The notes under the pieces: model-generated | Told to the model about the DNA's origin: nothing | Database searches by the model: none | The model's input: the letters and a program-made list of their open reading frames with translations, nothing else | DNA from: Saccoglossus kowalevskii | Taxonomy: Eukaryota > Hemichordata > Enteropneusta > Harrimaniidae | Assembly: GCF_000003605.2 (NCBI RefSeq) | Contig: NW_003108083.1 | Coordinates: forward strand, 145,661 to 173,946 | DNA: 28,286 bases | Direction of reading: 5' to 3' | Position numbers and translations under genes: made by a program | Part shown: piece after piece, positions 1 through 28,286 of the stretch | Numbering within the stretch: the first letter of the stretch is position 1 | How the letters are laid out: each line of letters opens with the position of its first letter

Positions 1-181
1 GTGATTATTTGACATATGATGTAATTTAGTCACGGATCAAATGAAGTAAATAAAGTTACATCGTTTGCGATTTATGCAAGAAGCTTAAATGACAGTGTCA
101 CTCTCTGCATCGAAATTCAGTTCTACTGCGGGGGAGTTTATATTTACACCTCTTATGCATGCTTTTAGGGGATGCATGTTT

Positions 182-241
182 AGGTCCTGCATATATCCGT
201 ATATTTTATGATGTGCATATCCAGGTCCTGCATATATCCGT
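182..241. repeat. 19-bp direct repeat
   Basis: aggtcctgcatatatccgt occurs at 182-200 and 223-241, a 41-bp period, with partial similarity in the spacer. Confidence 0.9.
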
Positions 242-1394
242 CTTGTGTTTTAACATTCTCCTTCAGAGACTAGGGGTCTTGTATCGCTAAGCTAGGTAGT
301 CGCCAGGGAACGACCCACTAGTTGCGCCACTCTATGGCTCCCTAGTTCAGGTCATGTGCTCGAAAGCTCTTCAAGGAAGAGTGATATTTTATGTTATGCA
401 TGTTCAAGTACTGCAAGCGACGCGGAATGATATTTATTGCAAAAATACAGAATGTACAAAGTTAAAATACCCCTTTACCCCTTGAGTACAACAGCGAACT
501 CGCCGTGAATGAAGCATGCACATTTTGTTCTATCTAACACTTACTTTATGGCAATCGTGCACCAACTCTCACGGTTATAGATCTTCATGTGTAAGGGTGG
601 ACAAAATTGTTCATTGCGAGGGATACCACTGGGAAGAATGTATTACTATTTACGTATTATTTATGTATTATTATTTATTTGACCAGTTTTTATCGGATTG
701 AAGGTGCATATTGCCCAGTCAAACTATCATCTCCTGGAAACGGACTCGTAACCCTTTTACAAAATCGGAAATGAGGGAACAACTACACTAATGTATATAC
801 ATACATTCAGAGAACACCGTTACTTTTTTGCCACAAGAACAACTCGTTCTTTTACGTACACTGAAAATGGGAACAGTACACAGGACCGACAGCATTACGT
901 CCCCTTCAACGCCATTCTCCCAAATCCAAATGCCGTTAGCACGGCAAGTGTGTGAATGTTCACGTCTATGCGTGTAGCCGGTGTCCATGGATCTCCCGGA
1001 TGTTGGGTGAAATGCTGACTACTGTGAGCCAAATAAGACAAGACAAATTCGACACAATATATATATTATCTACGATGCTTATAATGCATCGCTAAAAATA
1101 CGATTCATCGGTGCTATGTTTGTTTGCCAGACAGTCAGGCTTTCACACATTGAAATAATTGATAATTCATAATTTTATTTTATTCCAAAGAACAGGATAT
1201 GCTATAATTATTTTTATTTAATGTTTGTACATATGCTCTGTGCTTAACACATATAGAATAACTTGAAATTGAGTGAAACTTGTCAATCAAATTGCCCCCT
1301 TACTATCATAGTAACGTAACACAAACGTGATATTTATCTCAGTAGCCACTTTTTACCATATTGTCTTTAATGGCCAGATATGTAAATTATGAAA

Positions 1395-1540
1395 CTCGGA
1401 CACCAGACCCTCCTCCCCCGTGAAGGGCTGTAGTCGTTGTAACTCACGGGACGTATACTACGTATATAAAATACATTGTGCGTTTGTTTGCACAAAATTC
1501 GAATACACGCTGTGTGACAACCAATTAAGTATACTATATC
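1395..1540. repeat. Diverged dispersed repeat, copy 1
   Basis: It aligns loosely with 11250-11390, sharing taaaatacattgt, then aaattcgaa-acgc and gcgacc/gtgacaacc-like text in the same order. Confidence 0.5.
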
Positions 1541-2207
1541 TTTTACGAAGACTGTGTTACAGCCCGAATATTTAAGTAATTCTACTTCTGGTCTACTTAC
1601 AATCTGCGTGTCTAACATTGCTCATTTTTTAAAAATATAACACATTCAATATGTCTTCATATTTGTACGAGAGGTTACAAAAAACGCAAGTCACTTAAAT
1701 TCAAATCTATGCGAGCATACTTTTTTGGACCCTGTTAACGAAACGAGCTTCTCCCATTGTTGCTTTTCACAGTTGCCGACTGGGGGCGCTACTTGCTTTA
1801 CCGGCGTTTCTCTGAGACCATTAACTCCAGCAGTTTGTACCATAAACAAAGTCAGTGCCAATATTTCTAATAAATTAATCTGAACGATTAAGGGGTGAAC
1901 AATTGAAATTGAGGGGTCTATAGGATTAAATTAGAGGTATATTTACAACGATGTAACATTTTCCATCGTTTTCTTCAAGTTCTTGAAGCATAACAAGCAA
2001 TTTTAATTAGTTTACAGTAAGTCAGCGTCCAATTGTTTAAAGCCAGTTTCGAGAATTCCTAAAAAATGCATCTAAGTAATCCTCTCTAAAAATAACTTCT
2101 TTCAAATGTCTACAAACGTCAATAAACATACTCAAAGTGCGAAATAAAATTTGTTGATCATCGAATTCATTTTTTAAAATTCAGAAAATGCCCACCTTGG
2201 GTAGGTA

Positions 2208-2434
2208 TGACGTAAGTGTCACGTGACAGAAATGCAAAATAGATGGTAGAATCTACGTTCCAATTCAGACTCTATACAGAGTTTATTATTTCAAGCGGGG
2301 GAGTCGTCGCCTGCGCATGCGCCAGATGGTCTTAGCGTGTCATTGTTTACAAACAAGCGTCTGCCTATAAGCCTTTGCGTTTTTAGCATGTGTTGTTATC
2401 GTCGCTTGGGTCTCAATTCCTGTGCGTGCGCAGG
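2208..2434. promoter_or_regulatory. Promoter-like motif cluster next to the GPCR 3' UTR
   Basis: TGACGTAA (2208-2215), the 12-bp palindrome TGTCACGTGACA (2217-2228), TGCGCATGCGCC (2312-2323, an NRF1-type palindrome) and a second, one-mismatch NRF1-like site on the minus strand (about 2423-2433) fall within 230 bp of relatively C+G-rich sequence. NRF1, USF/MITF-type and CREB/ATF sites commonly cluster in animal promoters. The GPCR 3' UTR overlaps part of this. Confidence 0.35.
2282..2287 (-). promoter_or_regulatory. Candidate poly(A) signal of the GPCR gene
   Basis: The minus strand reads AATAAA about 245 nt past the stop codon, the first canonical hexamer downstream. A small palindrome (actct-atac-agagt) lies immediately beyond it. 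No clear GU-rich element follows, so usage is uncertain. Confidence 0.4.
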
Positions 2435-2531
2435 TGACCACCCTCCCGCTTTAACAATCTTCAAATTCAAGGTTGTGAAAACTCAACATTGAACTAAAAT
2501 ATTGTAATATTGCAGTAATTGAAAAAAATAA

Positions 2532-20965
<18,434 letters not shown>

Positions 20966-20969
<4 letters not shown>

Positions 20970-20974
20970 CTCAT
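20966..20974 (-). promoter_or_regulatory. Minimal upstream ORF (ATG AGA TGA) overlapping the GPCR start
   Basis: The nine bases ATGAGATGA encode Met-Arg-stop. The uORF TGA overlaps the main ATG as ATGA. If the leader covers this site, ribosomes starting at the first ATG would terminate on top of the receptor start, which may lower or tune translation. The arrangement is seen directly; the effect is inference. Confidence 0.45.
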
Positions 20975-21167
20975 TTCGCTTGGCTTTCAACACATAAGTA
21001 AATACCCGAGTTATGTTCAAAATGTCAATTTTTTTCACGCATAGTAGCCTGGCGCACAGTCGACGCACGTATATTCTTCGCTCAATTCTCCTTGTCGTCT
21101 GCTTGATCGATCTGTCCGCGACGTTGAAATACACAATGCTACTTAAGGGAGGTTTGTTCCGTAGCAC

Positions 21168-21187
21168 TGACGTCACAAAGTCACGTG
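21168..21187. promoter_or_regulatory. CRE palindrome and CACGTG E-box upstream of GPCR exon 1
   Basis: A perfect TGACGTCA (21168-21175) and a CACGTG (21182-21187) lie six bases apart, about 200 bp upstream of the chosen ATG. CREB/ATF and bHLH-Zip factors bind these sequences in animals. The position suggests a proximal promoter for the minus-strand gene. I cannot place the transcription start, and no TATA box is obvious. Confidence 0.4.
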
Positions 21188-22539
21188 TTAAAAATCTACC
21201 AAACACTGATTAGCACTCGTCTTCATAAATTGATCACAGCGATACTTTCCCTCAGAGATTTCGTGAAATGTATATCTATTATTTCATCTTTAACAAAATC
21301 CTACAGGTGAAGATCATGTTATTCATCAAGATACGAATTCATGGGAATTAAAAAGAAGAACAACAATCAACTTCCGGTGATCAAAATTAAACCCGGTAAT
21401 TCTGGCAAGGTTTTTTTTGTACTTCTGAAAGACTAGATGTCATGAATCAAGGTCAAATCACTTATTTTTAAATTTGTGTGTTTGTGCTCTGGCTAACATT
21501 TGATAATCATTGCATTGCGCCCTGAGATGCATACATGAACAGGATGTTGGCTTCTCAACCCATTAGTTGCCACGTACATATATTTGTTTTTCAGGTGTGT
21601 GAAAATTCCTGGAAATTCATTTTTGTTAACCGTACGAAATATGTATGGACTCTCTGCAAATAATGGACCAACATATAACGGCCGGCCATGTGGTTTAACG
21701 GTATTGTGGATTTAGTGACATTTCAAACAAACCGCCTATCGGAAATTACTCTGTGGTGTTGTACAATGTTATATGTACGCACACTGCTCGTTTTCATATC
21801 GGACGTGCACCGATATGTCATCCCCAAAATACTCTACTGAGAAATTTTACAATCAATGGTAACGTGCAATAAGAACGTGGTCATACCCAAGGAATAGAAA
21901 ATGAAATATTGCATATTTCAGCACATACGTTCGTCACAGAGGAATTGAAACAACAAGCTCTTGCATAATATATCAGATATTTGGAGGTTGATATTGTTAT
22001 GCTTATTCGAGTTCTGATTGAATTAATTAATAAATACATCCCATGGAAATCAGGAAGTAAGTTTTAATTGGATTATAGTGGATAATTTTACTCAACACTT
22101 ACACCTAACAGTTAGACTAATTACAGAGCAGCTTTGTTGTATGTTGACAGGTTTTTTCATTGTATCAAAATCTAAACTGAAAGTTTATGCCACCTAAATT
22201 TCTACGAACAGTTTCTTCTACTTTCACGAGAATGCAATTATGTGACGATGAATTATGTTTTAATCATTTTTTCAAGAAAAACAGATAGTAAGTAGGGGAT
22301 ATCCTGAGCGTGATTTATTTATTAGCAGGTGGTTATTCTTTCCGACTATTTGCCGGATCGTGACCACTCACTCAATCGAACAAGGCCGTATAAATGAACA
22401 GAAAAACAAATTAACAACAAACCCAGTAGTTTTTGTACCAATTAGCATACCCTGACAGTCTGGATACAATGCTTCATTTGTCTCCCTTGTTATTCTTCGC
22501 CATGCATCCGTGCATCTACGCAGCCGCATTGAACTATGA

Positions 22540-22551
22540 CACGTGACGTAG
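22540..22551. promoter_or_regulatory. Overlapping E-box and CRE-like site
   Basis: CACGTGACGTAG combines a CACGTG core with a TGACGTAG CRE-like octamer in a locally C+G-richer patch (about 22495-22565). It could belong to a promoter of a plus-strand gene to the right. No transcript evidence is visible. Confidence 0.2.
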
Positions 22552-23338
22552 CGCGGAACTGATCTTTTGGGTCATTAGCTTCTAATGGTGGGAAGTATGG
22601 CTGAGTTAATACTTAAATTATATAGTAATCCTACATTTGAACTGGCGAGTAAGAGACAATTTATTGTTCTTACCACATTTAATGAAGGGAAGGGGAGTTG
22701 GCTACTCCACAACCGCAATCATAGCAAATGATAATGATAGAAATTGTGTTTTGCTCGTAAATTGTAAAGGTTTGAAAACAACACAATCGCCATTTTTAGG
22801 CGAAATTTCGATATCAATGTTTAATATTTTTATTTCAGGCGAGCAATACAAACTGTGCAGATCACTAGACATAACGCATAAAACCAGGCAATTAATCGGC
22901 GACATATGTACGGTAATCGATTAATTTTGATTAATTAAAATACGCTATTTCATGGTCCCCACGTCGGTATTTGACGTGCTAGAATATTATCATACGCTAC
23001 TGAGATCCCTAAAGGAGGCAATGTGGATAGGATTCATTATGTTTCAAACATTTTCTTGGAAATATCGGTTATAGTTATGCTTCTGTCACCGTTACGCCAT
23101 AAGTTACAGCGTAATTTTGCGGTATTTTACGGGGTATTTTTATCCTACCATATTAGGAAATGCGAATTCCAAATATACAATGATTACGCGCATAAGCGTC
23201 CTCTAATAATAAAAACAAACATGACTGCCATCAGGGTTTGACAGGTCTCCACGCAAAGTTCGCTGATTCTGTTCTAAACTTTTTGGATTTCGGCATTCCC
23301 ATGATGTATCTTCGAAAGAAAAAGATGTATAATAATAA

Positions 23339-23459
23339 GGTTATTACGAGGATACCTCAAAGTAAGCACTCAGACAGTACACTTCGCATCGACCTCGATA
23401 CTCCCGCTGTTTATAACGTATTGTCTTCGTGCATACTTTGAGATATCCTCGTAATAACC
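23339..23459. repeat. 121-nt imperfect inverted repeat (42-bp stem, 37-nt loop)
   Basis: Arms 23339-23380 and 23418-23459 are reverse complements at 37 of 42 positions. The outer 16 bp pair perfectly. Two single mismatches and a small cluster near the loop make up the rest, and at least one mismatch becomes a G:U wobble in either transcript. This may be a small foldback element or an RNA hairpin. It lies about 2.4 kb upstream of the GPCR start. Confidence 0.85.
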
Positions 23460-24280
23460 TCATATTAGTGTATGATTTGTCGTATAAATGATGATGATGA
23501 TGTGTTTTTAGCAAAGGTAGCAGTATTTGTTGATGAAATACTGACAACACGAGGTTTAATTACCCGTAAATCCGGGACACGTGAACCATTTCGAAAACAA
23601 ATTAGCTAAACATGCTCAAAAAACTTACCTACATAAGCACACTTCCTGAGTATTACTCAAAGGAGCACATTTCGATATACATACACAATTGTATAATACG
23701 TGCACCCGTCAACTCAGCGGAATACATTTATCTCGTATATCGGAGACAATCCAGTTATGTAAATCAGGCGGCGATACGAGCTTTAATGAGTTTAAAATGA
23801 CGTCAATAAATGTTCAATTTCAAGGGGAACACTGAAATATGTGATAAGAACGAAATGACAACGCTAATATTATGTAAGGTTCTTAAGATTTCGATGATAA
23901 TCTTTGTGTTGTAGGCAATAATTATAAAGACTACCCATATATATCACGTTGATATATATTGACATATATGACACATGGATTTAGAAATCAATTAGCTGTA
24001 CATGTTCAATAGTTTATTTCTACACGGGACTTATACAAAAGAAACTTTAGTTGACTAATAAGCTTACGTATGTTATGCTTGTGCTTTAAATTTGTGAATT
24101 CCAGAAACCGTTTCATATCTTTGTCAAACAATTTGTAGACTGAAAACTGTGCAAACCAAACATCTTTTGTAGTACATTTCCATATAGCAATCTCTATTAA
24201 TATTCAACCCACAAATCACGCCCGAATAACGTGCCTTCCTTTTTTGTCGTCGCGTCCACCGTTTCAAATACAATGATTAC

Positions 24281-24415
24281 ATGGATCAGTTGAATAGTGA
24301 ACGTGATGAAAGCATAGAGGGAACATTATTTGATGGAGAAAAACAAGTCTCGCGGCTCTCTCGTTCTCAACGAGATCTTGGTGGCCATTTACATCTAAGG
24401 TCAATTACCCGGGAC
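24281..24415 (+). CDS. Candidate 5' exon of an unidentified plus-strand gene
   Basis: The segment encodes 45 residues from MDQLNSERDE to HLRSITRD, hydrophilic and protein-like, with mixed Glu, Asp, Arg and Ser. It ends at a good donor, GAC|GTAAGC (24416 on), phase 0. Two readings fit. It may be a first coding exon starting at the ATG at 24281; an earlier ATG at 24273 opens a six-codon uORF that overlaps it. Or it may be an internal exon starting at 24290 after ...ggatcag, with a C/T-rich stretch and no AG for about 55 bp upstream. I do not recognise the protein. The product and even the exon are uncertain. Confidence 0.35.
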
Positions 24416-27400
24416 GTAAGCATGCATTGGGTAGTTTCATGTTCATTATACTTACAGATACATGCATACAATACAAGAATCTTCTATAACTGAGTTTATA
24501 CAGCAGTTTGAAATCTGACCTTCAAAGTGGCGGACATTTTCAATATCCATTTAAAAAAGTGTTTCTACAGCTGAAATAATGACCTGCTCCAGACCACATA
24601 TAGTAAAATCTGTTGAATAAAATATTAACTCAATGTGGGACATAATGAAATGACGAATTATTCGTTATAGCTGCACAATTGTACGACCTTGACCGAAAAA
24701 TTCAAGTAAACGAACTCAAATGCATAATAAATAATTCATATTAAATGAATACATGTATGCACTATATATGTCATTTCCCGAATGAATTGGATGCAATCAG
24801 TGTACAATCTTGTCAGCATCGGTCGATAGCAAGAGAGATGTTGAATTATTATTACACACCTTTACATTGTGCCTGTTAATCGTGAAATACACCGAATTTA
24901 AGGTTTACCAGTAGTCCCCTAATGGCCAAAGTATTCGAAAATACAATACACCTGCTAGACCAAAAACGATTTGTGTCAGGTTACCCCATATTTATGTAGG
25001 TCTAGCAATGATCAGTATTGTGTCTTTACGTAAGGCAACTGACCGTTCTGGATAGCCTCGTAATTTGTTTTGAATAACTTGGTCACGGACAGAAAAAATA
25101 TTATTATTATTATTATTCAAAGATTACTTGAATTTTTATTCTTGGTGAAATGCAAATTATAAATCATATTGTATGTCCTGGTTTTATTTTGTTGTCGCTG
25201 TAAAAAGGCGTCTTGGTGTATAATAATCAATCACAGAAATCTATTAGTATAGTTAATATAAAATTTCAATTAGGTAACCTTTTTCCTGGAAATAAACTTT
25301 AAGTAGTTAAACGTATCGATAAATGAAACTATGGTTGAGCGAGTTGATTAATTACGGTTAGCTCGCTCGCGCTGTGAGTGTGGGCGAAGTTAGTTACATG
25401 CGACTACTTGTCAACGTAATGACATGGAAGAGGAAACAAAGACTCGAGTTTGACATTTACCCATTCACTATCTTCCGCAAAAAAAAGCTTTCTGCCATGC
25501 CAGCGGGAACAAACATTTCTGAAATTGGTTTTAACCTATACTGCTAACTGAAAGAAAGGAACAGTCGACATGTCCTTGATTACATCACGAATATGTAACG
25601 TGCTCAGAGAAATGGTACATTAATGATTGAATAAACAAACACGACACGGTGTGCGTCACAGATGGTTGTGTTTCAGTTCTCATTAAGCGTTTTCCATCAA
25701 ACGACACGCGAAGAATAACCAGGATTTCTTAACGAGTAACATAAAATTGTTTAAATGATTCGTAAATTTTCGGGGAAACATTGAACATACACATTCTTGT
25801 TTGTATTTACCCCAATAACTGACCAGCTATTATTTGGCTGCACGTGGTACCGATCAACCAATGAGAACCAGTGCATGGTACTATACTTAATCACAATTTG
25901 TGTTCTAAATAATTCATATTACGTCATAAAACATTGTATATTTATGACAGTATCATACAAAAAAGCTGAAAATTACTTTTTATTTGACCACAACTTCATT
26001 TTTCCTCTAACATGAACAAATGACAAAAAACACAACTTCACGTATGTTGAGTTTATCAAAAGTGTTGATACTGCGATAGTGATTGGTAAGGCGCCTGATT
26101 CGGCTTCTGATATTATATCATATATACAAATACAATAATTGAAAACAGTCTTCCATAAAATCTGAATTGCCCTGGCCTTTAGTTATTTCGATAAACACTG
26201 ATACAAATGGGCGGGGTTCATATAAGTATGTCACAGGTAAGACTTTTTTGCAGATAATAAACGACTGACAAACATATCCAAATCTATCAAGTTCAGGGGA
26301 TACATATTGTAAAATGATTGTATAAAGGCTGATGATACACCAAACCAATACATGTCATAAAACATAAAAAACATGAAATATGATTTATACACGAATAGAG
26401 AAGTATGCATGTTTTAATCATAAAATATGTCTTGTTTAGGTGACGTGCATAGTAATATAAATGCAAATAAACGAGCTGGGCCAAATGATTATACAGAGTG
26501 TATTCAACTCATATTGTATGTTAACAGGCAATTCTGCAGAGAATTCGTTATGCTTAAGCCGCATCTAAATGACACTTGACATCTTACAATCTTATATAGT
26601 TTTTTTTTTTACATTCTCCCCTGATAAAACCACAGGGTTTTTAGTTTATCGTGTAAAAACAGAATAAATTTTTCTCTTTCTCGTATATCAACGACCTTTC
26701 TTGATCCAACATATATAATATTCGACTCCTTATGAATTTTGTCAAACTATTGGCGGCGATGAAGGATTATAAAATGTCCCATTTATTAAAATCGGTTGGA
26801 TTGCCCACAAATCCTGAAATATTGAACTACTGAAGCAGCTTGCACTTGGAAGAAACAATGTAGTGGCGTCTAACATTATCGTACCAACAGGAGTCTAGAA
26901 ATAACATAACACGAAACACGTCTAATATACATGAGAATTAGTATAGGGTATGATATAAAAATCTACGTGACCTTATGAGGAGTAGGAACGTGATATGGAT
27001 TATAGAATAAAAATAATAAGAAGATCTCGCATTAGATTAAGCATAAAAACACAGATAGAGAAAATAACAATATTGGATTCAATTACTAATCCGCTGTCAT
27101 TAATCTGGTATTAAATTAAATGTCACATGGTTCTGAAAATAATGTTTCGTGGGTACGTTGATATGTCTCCACATATTTGGCGTCTCGTTGAAGAAGATGT
27201 CATCCATCGATATACAAGGTGACATATACATATGTAACATCGATCAGTTGATGTCTACATGTATCCGAATCAAATATTCAATAGGAATGTCGGTAATGTC
27301 TTAGTAACCCACATAAGTTGATTCTCGTTTAGTAGTAGAAATCAACATTTTTAATAAAAACATCTTTGAATGTGATAAACCTCCTGACTGAGTCGTTCAA

Positions 27401-28152
27401 AGGCAGTTTTGGTTTGTCGATATTGCCAGTAGAATAATTCTCTTTGTATTGAAGTCGGGTTTATTTCATTTGTATTCATCGCTGATGAAGTTTTGTTTCA
27501 GTCTTATTGGTTTTTCGTGTTGCAATTGAGTGGAATTCCTCACCATAGATAAGGAATAGTAATTTGTGCTGCTATCCAATATTTGATTTGTTTTACAGAC
27601 AGTCTTGTTTTTCCCAATAATATTCAGTTCTAGTTATGTGTACACAGACAAATAGAACATGGCACGAATGTGACGCTTTCATATCTATATACGTATGTAC
27701 TAATGCACTGTCAATGTTCATTGTTTGTTTCTGTTTCTGTTCTTTAAACATGTGTGTCGTTTTTCGACGTATGTTATGAGTTGGGCAACTAATGAGTTTT
27801 AATGATGTTTGAGGTTCCTAATATGTGAACATTAGGAAACAATTTAGGGTGTACCCATTATGTACTAGTGATTTTTGCCTAATAGATAGAACATTTTTGG
27901 TTGGAGCAGGAATTCATGTTCAGCTTTTTGTATGATATTAACAAGCACGTGACCTGAAATAGTGATCTATGTTGCCACGATAGTTGCTTCTTACCTCCTG
28001 TCCTTTGCAAACAAAATTAATGGCTTTTTATTGGCCTCGACGGTTTAAACTCCGACATTTAGTTAAGTCTTTCTTAAGTTACAGTTATTGCTTGCAATCT
28101 TTTAAGTAAACAATGCTGACTGATAAAGAATTTGTTTGCTTGTTGATTTCAG
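24416..28152 (+). other. Possible intron of the unidentified plus-strand gene
   Basis: Between the two exon-like segments I see no other convincing coding sequence. The plus strand turns T-rich towards the acceptor (about 27400-28150), as expected for a plus-strand intron. A small ATTATT run lies near 25100 and a small palindrome (ttcctaat-8 nt-attaggaa) near 27820. The 72-residue frame at 25797-26015 is A+T-driven and not family-like. Confidence 0.25.
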
Positions 28153-28286
28153 ACTTTCAAGAGCCCCTCCAACAACAAAAATGATAAACAGTGTGGTGTG
28201 GCACGGCGCCAAAGTTATCGCTTAGAGGTCAGATACACTAAGAACCTTCTTCCTCCTACCTCAAACACCTTTACCACTTCACATAA
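28153..28286 (+). CDS. Candidate exon running off the window end (plus-strand gene)
   Basis: A strong acceptor is visible: a branch-like tgctgactga, then tttgtttgcttgttgatttcag|ACT. After it, phase 0 stays open for 44 codons to the window end, while the other two plus frames stop. The peptide begins TFKSPSNNKNDKQC and continues with RRQSYRLEVRYTKN. Base composition is clearly less A+T-rich than its surroundings. It could follow 24281-24415 directly, since both sides are phase 0. I do not recognise the family. The right boundary is unknown; a donor may lie beyond the window or at an internal GAG|GTCAGA. Confidence 0.4.

Larger units (their letters stand above)
1..2281. other. Non-coding flank beyond the GPCR 3' end
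   Basis: I see no supported gene. ORFs at 516-701, 788-988 and 1367-1618 lack family features; the last lies in a dispersed repeat. The right end (2208-2434) carries the promoter-like motif cluster listed separately. Confidence 0.5.
20975..24280. other. Upstream region of the GPCR gene and intergenic sequence
   Basis: The first 240 bp (to about 21210) are relatively C+G-rich and probably hold the GPCR leader and promoter. From 21210 to 24280 I see no supported gene. There is a hairpin at 23339-23459, an overlapping CACGTG/TGACGTAG at 22540-22551 and a weak mini-exon candidate at 22839-22912. ORFs at 22637-22924, 23023-23441 and 23612-23800 have no recognisable family content. Confidence 0.5.

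Noticed and set aside
290-350. tRNA-like A-box text on the minus strand (TGGCGCAACTAGTGG)
   Set aside because: There is no proper B-box (GGTTCGANNCC) at the right distance and no cloverleaf, so neither a tRNA nor a SINE head is supported.
22637-22924. 95-codon plus-strand ORF
   Set aside because: It has no recognisable domain; a good acceptor falls in its middle, so the whole ORF is unlikely to be one coding unit.

Overview
The window is a piece of a draft animal genome. It is A+T-rich with sparse exons, long introns, GT/AG splice sites, simple-sequence repeats, diverged interspersed repeats and one 50-N scaffold gap. The spliced gene, the style of the repeats and the retroelement suggest an invertebrate metazoan, probably marine. 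I cannot name the species or phylum from sequence alone.

One gene dominates and is read here with confidence. It is a class A GPCR on the minus strand, the homologue of vertebrate GPR153/GPR162. It has three coding exons: 20969-20178, 5837-5624 and 3940-2532. Intron phases match exactly (0, then 1) and the joined frame is 804 codons plus a stop. Exon 1 holds TM1 to mid-TM6, exon 2 the rest of TM6 and TM7, and exon 3 a very long acidic, Ser/Thr-rich tail. Intron 1 is about 14.3 kb and intron 2 about 1.7 kb.

Region by region: 1-2281 is non-coding flank beyond the GPCR 3' end, with promoter-like motifs at 2208-2434. 2282-3940 is the 3' UTR and terminal exon. 3941-5623 is intron 2, holding local repeat copies. 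5624-5837 is exon 2. 5838-20177 is intron 1, with an 11-bp-unit T-rich minisatellite, a 33-37 bp minisatellite, a probable dispersed repeat with C and G runs, a terminal-repeat retroelement broken by the gap (about 14277-15818, inserted antisense to the GPCR) and a perfect (TAAA)n tract. 20178-20969 is exon 1, with a two-codon upstream ORF overlapping its start and a perfect CRE about 200 bp upstream. 20970-24280 is intergenic and contains a striking 42-bp-stem hairpin. 24281-28286 may be the 5' part of a divergent plus-strand gene: two exon-like segments with compatible phase at 24281-24415 and 28153-28286, product unknown.

The features do not form a pathway. The biology is one orphan receptor locus, a recent retroelement insertion in its large intron, and possibly a head-to-head neighbour.
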